64,000 nt of DNA. Source: Diphasiastrum complanatum. Taxonomy: Eukaryota > Streptophyta > Lycopodiopsida > Lycopodiales > Lycopodiaceae. The DNA lies in NCBI GenBank assembly GCA_029204225.1, contig CM055109.1:21074349-21138348 (forward strand), read 5' to 3'. The position numbers and the translations under genes were made by a program. The notes below the pieces were generated by a model that ran no database searches, was not told the origin of the DNA, and saw only the letters and a program-made list of their open reading frames with translations. Positions 32,101 through 44,100 of the stretch are shown piece by piece. How positions within the stretch are numbered: position 1 is the stretch's first letter; every line of letters starts with the position of its first letter.

Positions 32101-35100
32101 CTGGTTACGGATGGTCAACTTATTGAGGGCACGATAATCAATGCAGAGGCATTTGGAACCATCTTTCTTACTGACAAGGAGAACAGGGGCACCAAAAGGA
32201 CTGTGACTAGGAACAATAAGGCCCTGATCTAGTAAAGCAGTAATCTGAAGCTCAACCTCATCACGCTCAGACTTAGACATACGGTAAGGAGGCCGGGAGG
32301 GAGGAGCAGAACCAGGACGCAAATCAATATGGTGGTTCACATCACGTAATGGTGGTAGCGTCGTAGGTTCTGAAAAGACAAATGCATACTGATGTAATAA
32401 GTCAGAGATCACCTGAGGAACAGCTGCTGGAGGAGAGGTAGTCACTGGAGAATCTGCTGCAGCACGCTGAACACATAATAAAGCTGCACAATGAGCCTTA
32501 GATAGGCTGCGGATAAACTGCTTCCCGCTGATCAGCTGGAAATCTGCCTGAGAATCAATACCAACAAGTGAGTGGGTCACTGCATCATGAACAAATGTCA
32601 ATGTCTGTTGAGCCAGGTCCAAAGTAACCGCTCCCAATGAAGCAAACCAATCAGCACCAAGGATAAGGTCATAGCGCTCCAGAGGAATGATATAAAGATC
32701 TGCCTGTCTAGAAAAATCACCAATGCGGTAGGATAATCCCTGAAACATCTGAGAACTAGGAAATGAGTGAGAACTGGCAACCTCGACTGTGAGAGGCTAT
32801 GGAGCAGGAATAGGTGAAGCGCGTATCCGGCTGAGAACATAACTGCTGATAAAGGAATGAGTGCTGCCGGTATCAACTAAAGCAATATACTCACGACCAG
32901 TAATGCGCACACGTAGCCGAATGGAGCGAGGACCGGGGCACCCTGTCCAGGTAGCATAAGCAAGCTGAGCATGGCAAGTAGCAGGAAGTAAATCAGTAGA
33001 AGGCTCAGGAGATAGATCAGGCTCATTAGATATATGAATGTAGATATCGGACTCATCTGGGGTAGTGCCCTCATGGTTGAAAACAGCAGTAGAAGTAGGC
33101 AGGGGCTGGCGGCAATTACGGGCAATGTGGTCAGGACTCTTACAACGAAAGCAAAGACGCTTCTGCTGAATGTCAGCGAACTCTGCAGACGTGTAACGTC
33201 GGACAAAAGCAGGACGAGGAGGCGGAGGGCGAGGAGCGGGAGAAGTAAGAGAAGAGGTCGGGACGACAGTGGATGGGGCAGATGGGGCCGGAGATGGTAG
33301 AGGTGAATGAGATGGACGGGGTCGGGAAAAGCGAAAGGGAGCAGGATGAGGGTACTTATGCTGTAAAGTACTAGCAAGGGACATGGCCTCAACAAGTGTG
33401 GGTGGACGGATAGAAGAGACATCGTATCGTAGAGCACCACGAAGTCCAGCAATGTAGCGAGAAATAAGCTCGGTGGGCTGAAGATCTGTAAAGAGGTAGG
33501 AAAGGTCCATAAACTGATCTGTATAGGAAGAAAGATCACCAGTCTGAGTAAGACTACGGAATATATCACGCTGGCGGCTCAGCCACTGAGGGTCAATCAT
33601 AGCATGACGAAGATCACGACGAAAGGTAGGCCATAACTGGAGACCGTCCCGATCAGGGTCAAGTCGGTAGACCCGCCACCAAGTGGCAGCACGTCCATCT
33701 AAATGTAAGGCGGCTAACTGGATCTTCTGAGGATCAGTCTTAGGGTAAATCTGAAAATAAGTATCAAGCTTTGCAAACCAATTCTCTAACAAGTTCCCGT
33801 CAGAGGAACCAGAATAGGTGGCAAGCTGTACCCGATCACGAAAATCTCGAGCAAAATGTGGCTCAGGAGCTAGATATCGTGGAAAATGTGACACATTGCA
33901 TATAGTGTCAACTTTGTTAGCCAACATATGGAGAATCCAAAACAGGTCCACCTCAAGGCAGCCAAGAGGATTCTTCATTATCTAAAGCATACAATCAATT
34001 ATGAACTCGAATATGCCGAGAATGACTTGTTCAAATTGTTGTGCTATTGTGACGCCGATTGGGAAAGTGATCCCACAAATCAGAGGTCAATTTCCGGATA
34101 TGTTTTCTCACTTGGTTTTGTAAGAAGTAGCCTACAATGGCATTATCCTCTTGCGCACCTTGTTGGAAGATTATGGCTTGCATCAACAAAATCCAACGCA
34201 GATTTTTTGTGATAATCAAAGTTGCATCCAACTTGCAAAAAGCCTTGTTTTCCATGCACGCACCAAACATATTGAAATACATTACCATTTCATTTGTGAG
34301 AAGGTTCTAGCGGGAGAGTTGGAGCTTATTTATTGCTCCACTGATGACCAAGTTGCGAACATATTTACAAAAAGCTTATCAACCTATGCAAACTAGATTT
34401 GCAAGGGGGGCTTACTACTTCATGACCTTCATCAATGATTTCTCACGGAAGGTGTGGGTTTATTTTTTGCAGCAAAAATCTAGGAACTTGTGACTATACC
34501 CCAACAATCTCTATCCATGAGAATGTGCTGCATCTTAAACTTCCACACCTTGTAGTTGGTACCATCCAATCTACTTGACTCATTTAGTAGACTTTCACTT
34601 AGGCTAGCCATGAGTGATCCTTCAATCAAACAGAAGAAACTCTAGAAGAATAGATGGTAGTCAGGTTGTTCTGTTTGAAGTTCAAATCCCGTAGAAGAAG
34701 CCTCAGCTAGATAGCTTCCTTAGTTGCTTGTGTTGCTGCTATGTATTCGGCTTCAGTCAAAGATAGTGAGAGTGACTTCTATTTTTTGCTATTCCAGGAA
34801 ACTGGTGCAGATGATAGGTAGAAACAATATTTGGAAGTAGACTTCTTGGTGTCTAAGTCTCCTCCCCAATCCAAATCAGAATAGCCTAATAGGCATAATG
34901 TTGTAGCAGAGCTACTAGAATAACAAAGAACTTCGTTCTTTAGTGCTTTCCAATGTTGGATTGTTGGATTAGACATGAATTGAGAGTGTGCTTACTGTAT
35001 ATGCCAGATCAGGTCTGGTGTACACGATCACATACATTAATGAACCAATTAAGGATTGGTATGGATAATTCTTCATCTTAGAAGTCTCAACAGGTGTCGA

Positions 35101-38100
35101 AGGACACATATCCTTGCTGAGCTTAAGTCCTGGCTTGAGCATTCCGAAATTGTCAAGAATGTTTTGCAAATACCTCTGTTGGCTTAGAAAGAATCTCTTA
35201 TTGGTTCGATCACAAAGGATCTAAGTACCAAGTCAATAGTGAGCTGGTCCTAGATTCAACAATATTATGTTTAAAGGCTATAATGCATCATTTTGAGTAA
35301 TTTTTGCTGCTAGGATTGGCTATAGGGTTGTTGGAGAGAGAGTGATTGCATATTCCCAAGCTTCTTGTGGCAAAGGTGGTCGACATGAGCATTCATGTGC
35401 TGGATGTGCATGAGGCCCTTTTTACATAGTTTTTCTAGGTTTAGGATCTAGGGTGCATTCATTGGCATTACAGGTTACTGTTTGACTACTTTTGAGGTAT
35501 GTCAGCTTTTTTCTTCACCGATCCACTGTGTCGAGTTTTGGCCTCTTAATAGGGTTTAGGGTTTCTATAGCCATTATGCAACAAGCTCAGCATTCCCCAG
35601 CTAAACAAGTTGGGCTACTGCACCACCCACCTAAGGTCAATCGGGCACAAGCAAAGATATGGTATGCCTAGACAAGTGAACCCCAAAGGGTGCCTTAGAT
35701 ACACAGACACTGTAGAAGTTCATGCATAGACAGAAGCTGCAGTTGATGATAAGATCTTTTCGAAGTATTATTGGGAGCTCGCATGTCATGATACAAGGTA
35801 GCGCAGGCCCACTAGGTCCACAGCTAGGGCCAATGCAAAGGACGTAGGAGAAGAGGGTGGTGATGAGGCTAAGGCTAAGGAGGGAGATGAAGAGGAGGCA
35901 TTTGATGAGGTGGAGGAGGCCCTAGATGATGAGATGGAGGTGAACATTGGTGAGGATGTTGGGTTTGTTAATCCCAGTGCCATGACATGGGCAAAGCCTA
36001 CATCACCTTTACGAAGAGGATGGGGTAAGCGTTGAGTACCTGATGGCTTTCCATTTTGAGCTGGAGACGGTAGCATCATAAGTAGAGGAAGTGTTACGAG
36101 CATGTAACCAGTGCCGAACCCTAGAGAACACAGGGGGTCAGATACCACAGTCAGGGTCGTGTCGTACACGACCAACAGGGCAAGACAGTGTGAGTTGTGT
36201 GCCCCAGCGCGGTCCATAGCCATGGCGGGCCTAACACAGCCTAGGGACCCTGTCAGCAAGATAGGGCCCCACGTTGGGTCCCGACGTGCAGTCGGCCACG
36301 TCAATGCCACGTGGCCGACACTTGGCAGTACACATGCTACCAGGCCTCACACTGGGCTAGGAGGGGCTTGCTCCATATCAGGGAGTAGGCAAGGCTGGGT
36401 GGATCAGTTAGTGTTTGCCCTACTGTGGTGTTTAGATCTCTTACACTGGTATCAGAGCCATCTCCTTCTTTGGGAGTTAGTTTTCAGCAAAGGAGAAATT
36501 CATCAGAGTGTACAGACTCTTGTCCAATTTTCAGAAATTGTGAGAGCAGGGCCAGCGCTGGAGAACCAGCTGTCTGCCGAGAAAATTTTGCGTAGAAACA
36601 TCTGTTTTTTCAATAGGATTTGAACCAGATTATAGGTGTAGGTCCAGCGCTAACAGAGCAACCTTTATATCTGATTTCTGAGGGGAAATTGTAGGTTTTT
36701 GAGTGGATTTCTATCTGAAATCAGATAGCAGGGCCAGCGCTGGACAGGTAGGAGGTAAACTGTAGATTTGCCCCTGAATTTTCAGAAGTGCCAGATCAGG
36801 GGACAGACCAGCGACCAGGGTGCTGTGGAAAAATTTAAAAATTGGGATCTTTTTTGGCTTCAAATCAGGGAAATTGGGACCAGCCACGGTGCTGTCCCAT
36901 CAGCGAGGGCAGGGAGCCATCCAATTCAGATTTATTTGTACTTTTTGGAGCCTTCCAACCTGGTTTTTATATGAGAATCTCAGGGACAGGTTTGCTAACC
37001 TGATAGTGAGGGTGGAGGATCAGTAAATTGGAAAATTGGTGCATTGTTCCAACTTGCAAATCTGATTTTTGGAGGCAGCAGATCCAAACTCCATCAGAGA
37101 GGGTTCTTCAAGAATCATCTTCACAATTTCCAGATTACCTTCACTTGATTGTAGGCAGTTTAAGAAGATGGACTAGACAGCTGTGGAAGAACTGAGGGGG
37201 TATCTTGCTTTGCTCTCTGGAAGTACAGTCCTAAGAAAGAGCTAAGTATTCTGCTTTTGTTTTTCCCAGTTTAGTCAATCTCTTTTCTTATTTTTTAGTG
37301 AGAAGTTAAGGTACATCTCTTTTGGTTCCGAAAATGACCACTCCTCAGGGACCTGATCAACCTTTCTTAAGCGTGAAACATGAAAAACAGGATGAACCTT
37401 ACAACCAACAGGCAAATCCAATTCATAAGCAACGCTATTAATCTTTTTAACAATTTTCCAAGGTCCACAGTATCTAGGTGACAACTTATAACACTTCCCT
37501 GTATTTAGGGTTATCGAGTCCTTTGGAATCCTGAGAAATACCATATTTCCTTCCTCGAACTCTCTTGGCGTACGATCCAGATCAGCATATGTCTTTGCCC
37601 GATCCATCGCCGGTTTTACAGTTTCCTTAGCTAACTCCAACATCTGTTGCATGTGAGTTAGAAATTCCATAGCACTAGGTGTCTTATGAGGCATACCTAT
37701 AGTAACTGGACTGGCTGGTCTAAAACCATAATTTAGCTCGAAAGGACTCATCTTCGTAGATGCATTCTTTTTATCATTATAGGCAAACTCCAACAATGGT
37801 AGGTAACGTTCCCATTGCGTTTGCCTTTCATTCACATACGCCCTAAGCATGTCTTCCAAGGTTTGGTTAACTCTCCCAGTCTGCCCATCTGTTTCAGGAT
37901 GATCAGAACTACTCATTCCCAACTGCACCTCTAACTTCTCAAATACTGCAGTCCAAAAATTGCCAGTAAAACGAGAATCCCTGTCAGACACAATGGATCT
38001 AGGTAATCCATGAAGTCTGAATACATGTTGTATAAACAAATCAGCCGTACCAGGTGCATCAATCTTATTACTAGTTGGGATAAAATGAGCCATTTTCGTG

Positions 38101-41100
38101 AGTTTGTCAACCACAACTAGACAGTAAGTCATTTTCAATGACTACAAATGACATCTGATACACCACACGAGATAGTGCATCTGCCACACGATTCTCGGCA
38201 CCTTTCTTGTACCGAATCTCCATTAGGAATTCCTGCATGAGCTCAGACCATCTGGCTTGCCGGCCTCTAAGGTCTGGCTGCTTACAAAAGTATCTCAAGG
38301 TATCATGATCAGTGAATACCTCAAATTCTGATCCATACAAATAATGCCTCCATGCCTTTAATGCATGAACTATGGCATACAACTCCTTCTCATGAGTTGG
38401 ATAATTTTTTTGAGCAGGGTTGAGCTTCTTGCTCTCAAAGGCCACAAGCCTACCCTCTTGCATCAGAACAGCTCCCACAGCAATGTCACTCGCATCCGTA
38501 TCTATAACATAGGGCTTTTGAGGGTCTACAATTTTTAGAGTGACGCACTCAGCAATAGCTTGCTTCAACTGATCAAAGCTTGCTTGCTGCAGTTCAGTCC
38601 ACTCACCAAATCTATTCTTTTGAGTCAAATCAGTCAAAGGTGCTGCAATATAGGAGTATTTCTTAACATATTTTCTATAGAATACTGCCAATCCAAGAAA
38701 AGAACGGAGTGCTGTCAAATCAACTGGCACAGGCCACGCAACGATCACAACAACCTTCTTAGGATCTGGCCTTACTCCATCAGTAGACACTACATGACCA
38801 AGATACTCAATCTCTTTTTTAAACAATTCACTTTTTTTACTATTGGCAAACAAAGTGTTCTCCCTCAAAGTAGACAGCACAGTCCTAAGGCGAGCCATAT
38901 GCTTGACCTCACCTGCATTGTAAGTCAAAATGTCATCAACAAAGTTTACGACAAATTTACCCATATACGGTCTGAGCACATCATTCATCATCATCATGAA
39001 TGTAGCTGGGGCATTAGTCAATCCAAATGGCATCACAAGATACTCATAGTGACCGAACCGAGTTCTGAAGGCAGTCTTGTGTACATCTTCTTCACGAACT
39101 CTAACCTGATGGTATCCACTCTTCAGGTCTATTTTACTGAACACAGTGGCGCCTGACAAGGCATCAAGCAAATCATCTATACGTGGCATAGGATATCGAT
39201 GTTTAACAGTTATCTTGTTCAAACCTCGATAATCCACCCACATACGCCATGATCCATCCTTCTTTTTTACAAGAATGATTGGAGAGGCAAAAGGGGAATA
39301 ACTAGGTCATATCTGCCCCTTGGCCAGATAATCATCGACCATCCGTCTCACTTCCTCTTCCTCCTTAAGACTTATTCTGTAGGGACGTCTATTGACAGGA
39401 CATGATCTAGGTATTAATTCAATCTTATGTTCAACATTCCTCTTAGGAGGTAAAACAGATGGAAGATCATCTATGAACACATCTAAAAACTCTCTCCTAA
39501 TCTCTTGATCCAAATTGGCATTAGTACTGGTTTGCACACACTGCATGCTACTCTGACTAGTATTAGTAGACATATCAAGTAGAAAGCAAACACACATGTA
39601 CTCACAATGGGTCCTACGCAACTGCGTAGCTGAAACAAGCTGTCCAGGAGGCACATCCCGCTCACCACAAAGGGAATGCATCACACCATCAAACTGGAAC
39701 TCATACACATGAGTATCCCAGGCTATGTGTGGCTTCCGCATCGTGTGCCAACAAATGCCCAACACCACATCAAACCGCGCAAGCCGTGTTATTTCAAAAT
39801 TCAACTCTTCTGTGTAACTTTGTACAGTTAGTGGAATGCCCACAACCCTCTTATCCCAAATCTCTGTACCCTTTCCATTAGCCATTTCCACTGTGTACTG
39901 GTACTGGGATGGTTGAGTATTCACACCTAACTTCCGAACCAAAGTTGAATTCAACACATTATGAGAGGACCCAGTGTCAAATAGAACCTGAACATCTCTA
40001 CCACACAGCTGTCCTCGCATAACAATAAGAGAAGTGTTAGGAAATTGATACCCTTGGCGAGCCGATTTTGACAAAAGCGCTGGTGGAGCCGTGTCCACTC
40101 TCCTGACCACCGAAACATTCATGAGGCGTGGAACATCTGGATTGGCTTCCTGCTCGATCTCTTCCACTGTCATAGGGTCATGACCCTGGTTCATCTGATC
40201 CACCTGAAGATTACATGTGGTCCGCATCAAGTTTCGTGGACATTCCTTCCACCTATGTTGTCCCAAACATCCAAAACAGAGGTTCTCCCTCTTTGCACGT
40301 TCTTGGTCTTGAGGCGACAACATTGAAGGACGCTGACATTGGGCTGCCCATACAACCCTTTGCCTTTTGGAGCCCCTGCACCCTTCTTCCTTTGGTCACC
40401 CCGAGCTTGCCACTGATTGGTTTGACCTTCAAACTTTCTCTTTTTGTTCCATTTGCCCTTGCGTCCCCAAGGTTGCTGACCACTTGTACCAGCTACCACA
40501 ACAGGATCCGGGCCTTTTTTCCCATCTTCATAACACAAAGCCATCTGGATGGCTCCCCGCAAATCATGAGATTGCTCCTTCCGCACGAAAGGGCGAATAC
40601 TCTCTCGAAGTCCCTCCACAAATTGAAATATTTGCATGTACATAGGAACTTTCTGAGGAATGCGTAACAAAGCCTCTCGGTACTTGTCTGCATAATCCTG
40701 CACGCTCAAGTTACCCTGCTTCAAACAAGACCATTGTTGCATGGCTCTGTTGTCTTCATCCATAGGCACCCAGTTTTGCGCAAAGATTTGCCGGAATGCC
40801 TCCCATGTGGTTGGAACTAGGTCATCCTTTTCCACCTTCCTCCACCACCTTTGTGCTGACTCTTGAAAACGATATGTGGCTTCAGCAATCATCTCAGTTT
40901 CATCGTCTATGCCACACATCTGGAATGCTTTCTCCCACTTTTGCAACCAATTCTCAACGGCATCAGTAGTTCTCATAGATACTGCTCCAGTGAACTTCGG
41001 AGGTTTTAAATCTTTGATAGTAGGTAGCTTTCTCTTTTGAAACCCCAACTCAGCTTCATGGCCCGTTGACAATGTCGTTTCTACTTCCATAGCTGTACCA

Positions 41101-44100
41101 CTGACTCTCTCAGGAACGCTAACCCCTTTACCTTTGAGTTGCTCCAAAATCAGCTTAAGAGTAGCTTCGATAGTATCCACCTTGGAACATACAGCATCTA
41201 ATCTTTGTGAATCTTGACTGGTGTTGCTTGCGGATGCCATAGCAGAAAGATAGGTAGTAGAAACAAAGCAAAACCAAGCTCTCAGCACCTTAAATCACTA
41301 CACAGATAAGTTGCCCTGAATTCCTAGAAGAACTGAATAGAATAGATCTCCTACAGCCAAGTTCTAACTACACATAGACTCTTCTTCTCCAAAAACCAGC
41401 AAACTAGGGTTTCAAACTGACAATTGGCAAAAAACTATGGATGATCACCGAATCAGAAGGCGAAAAGCCTTACCCTACCAGCGACCTACCACAAGAAGCT
41501 TATTGCAACTGACAGATCTGAAAAATACTGAGTATTGAAGAAGTTACAAACAGATTCACAAATCCTATGTGGGCTGGGTTTTCACAAAAGCGAAGAGAAT
41601 AATCAAGCCGCGTAGTATAAAATGCTCAAAGGCTGCCAGAAGATCAGCAATTCACCATAGGGCTTCAATCTGCTATCTTATGGGCTCCAAACCTACCAAC
41701 AGATCACCTACAGTAGGGCGCTGGCTCTCCAAGAATGCTCCAAACCCTAACTGAAGATGCCAAATCCCACACAAGTCTTGAAAGTAACTGCTCTGATACC
41801 AAATGTTGCACACAAGCTCACAAACCCTAAGTAAATACACAGAATTACCCAGCAAATTCGTCACTTTATTAATCTCAAGCAAATGTACATAGATCAACAA
41901 GCAAACATGAGAGCTCTGCTGCAAGTCTCCTCCCAACCATAGGTGCATTAGGAATACCCTAATCATAATGAGGAATGCCTGACAAGGCTCACCCTATATC
42001 CCCTCAAGCACCCCTTAACCCTGACACATCCTAACGTCGACACATGGCAAACTCCATGCACAACCGACACTTGCCACTTGGCAGTACCCTGACACATAGG
42101 CAAGCTAGTAGGTGGACAGTCTGACACGTGTCACTCATGCATTGGACCAAGTGTCCCAATGAGCATATGACACGTCCTGTTGACCCGTCCATTGACTGTC
42201 TGACAAGTGTCACTCATGCACTGGACCAAGTGTCCCAGTGAGCATGTGACACGTTTCACGTTGACCAGTCAACCCTTCCTACTTTTTAGGAGGTCAATCC
42301 AGCAGACTCTCATGAGACCCAATACCCCCTTGGCCATCTCGTATTTAGTCACTATAACAAATATTTACATTGCAATTTACAATTGTCTCCACAGGCCGGT
42401 GACTTAGCCATTTACAATTTAATAATTACAATTTACCATACATTGGGCAAAGGGATTCAAAGTACATGTGACAGCAGACTCCCTGGTCATGGAAAGCTTT
42501 TGAAGTTTCAAGCCTTCCTAAGAGAGTTTCTACCAGAAACGAGCTTGATAGGGCTTGCGAAGCTTAGGAAAGAACAATAATGAACAAATCCTTAATCCAA
42601 TATATCTCACAGTATCGAGATGCAATTTTAAATATAAAAAATATGGATGATTATCAGAAAATCAGAGGATTTGTCTGTGGCCTTAAAGATGAATATAAAG
42701 TAGAGGTTCAGAGAAACTCGCCTACTACCCTAGAGCAAGCTCTTAGATATGCTCTCAGATACCCTTCAGCTTTGGGCCGCATGACCTAGTACGTATGCAT
42801 GGGAAAGTTGGTAACCAGTCAGTCAGAGTCATGGTTGATGATGGGGCGACCCATAATTTCATCAACTACACCCTTGTTAAAAAACTCAGACTTCCAAAGG
42901 TACCTAGTCAGCATAGGTACATAGTTTCATTAGCTAAGGGTGAAAACAAAATTTTTTGGGAAACTATGGTAAGTAACTTAAATCTTGGTATTCAGGGGTA
43001 TCAAGATGAAATAAACTTTCAGATAATGCACTTGAATCGCACAGACATTGTTCTCGGGAGAGATTGGCTCTACAGCTTAGGACCTTCCCTCCACAGAAAT
43101 TATTAGGAGAACACCCTCAACTTTCAGCATAAAGGCCGAGAGATCCAGTTGCATGGGGAGCATGATGTTCCCAACAATCCTATGGTTTGCAGTTCAGAGC
43201 TCCGTTAGCAAATCGGGGATAGCAACCACCAGATACAATTAGCATGCACTTAATATGATAAGACCAGTTTTTTACTGTGTTAACACTATTAGACAGATTG
43301 ATGATATGGGACATTGACCAGTAAGTGTTATCACAGAATTATTCAATCATTGTGTGTTCACTAGTACTGAAAAATAACTTGGTGGTATGGGACGCCAATT
43401 TACTTGAAGTACCAATGAGCACAAAAGATTTGTCAGGGATGACAAATGTTCTTAAGGGGGAGGGGAAGGAGATTAGTCAGTGGAAACCCTTTTTCCATCC
43501 GTTTGTACCCTTAAGATAGGAAAGCATTTAGCGCTTAACTCAGTTTTAGTTTAAGATTAAGGCTAATTGTGAGAGTCACAGGTGGTCGAGCTTGGTGGTC
43601 GGATATAGACGAGAGAAATTCAGCACAGTAGCCCTTAGTAGAATGCCTATGATAAACGAGCTGAGTTTTACTCAGATTCGTAGTGAGTTACTCGAGTCCT
43701 TGAGAGGGAAGTGCCAGCATGATGCATTCTTCTCTACTATCTGGAACTCAGTCCAGAGCAAACAGTTACAGACTCCAGAGCCAGTTCCCGGGGCTGATGC
43801 CAGTTCATCCAAGAATACGGCAGCTTCCGTTGACGATGATGAGTCCGAGTATACGTTAGATGACGTTGAGGATTCTGAGTCTGTATTACCCAAGCAAACC
43901 CCAGTGGTTGAGGGTCAGTTGACTCAAGGATTCAAATGGAAACAATATCCATTCAAGATGAGTACTTGCTCTATAGAGATAGAGTATGTGTCCCCAATTC
44001 AGAGGATTATAGGCAGTAGGTCCTATATGAGTGTCATGACAGTCCTAGTGTGGGGCACCTAGGCATTCAAAAAACCTATGAGCTTCTTCGTAGGCAATTT

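Larger units (their letters stand above)
29002..33892 (-). mobile_element. Ty3-gypsy chromovirus inside the copia fragment, minus strand
   Basis: On the minus strand Gag (33930-32797), protease, RT, RNase H, integrase and a chromodomain follow, then a probable 3' LTR remnant (29002 to about 29450) with its own TATA motif. No 5' LTR or primer site is seen: the Gag reading runs straight into copia sequence at about 33892. Copia sequence lies on both sides in the same orientation, so the gypsy element was probably inserted there. About 75 copia residues and the gypsy 5' end are both missing at the right junction. The whole block is within intron 1, antisense to the host gene. Confidence 0.88.
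37275..42359 (-). mobile_element. Ty3-gypsy element on the minus strand, 3' LTR missing
   Basis: On the minus strand a 5' LTR (41804-42359), initiator-Met primer site (41788-41801), Gag, protease, RT, RNase H and most of integrase follow. After the integrase end at about 37300 there is no polypurine tract or LTR; the sequence passes into the leader of the plus-strand chromovirus. Coding frames are long and only a few stops and indels interrupt them, so it is younger than most elements here. It lies within intron 1, antisense to the host gene. Confidence 0.9.

Noticed and set aside
32877-33569. Leu/Pro-rich frame of 230 codons
   Set aside because: It is an out-of-frame shadow of the chromovirus Gag frame, which has the CCHC knuckle.
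36111-36623. Frames across 36111-36623 on the plus strand and 35786-36310 on the minus strand
   Set aside because: They cover the LTR and primer site of the plus-strand chromovirus; an LTR explains the sequence better than a gene.
38560-39156. Plus-strand frame of 198 codons over a gypsy RT
   Set aside because: It is the antisense of the RT/RNase H frame and shows no motif.
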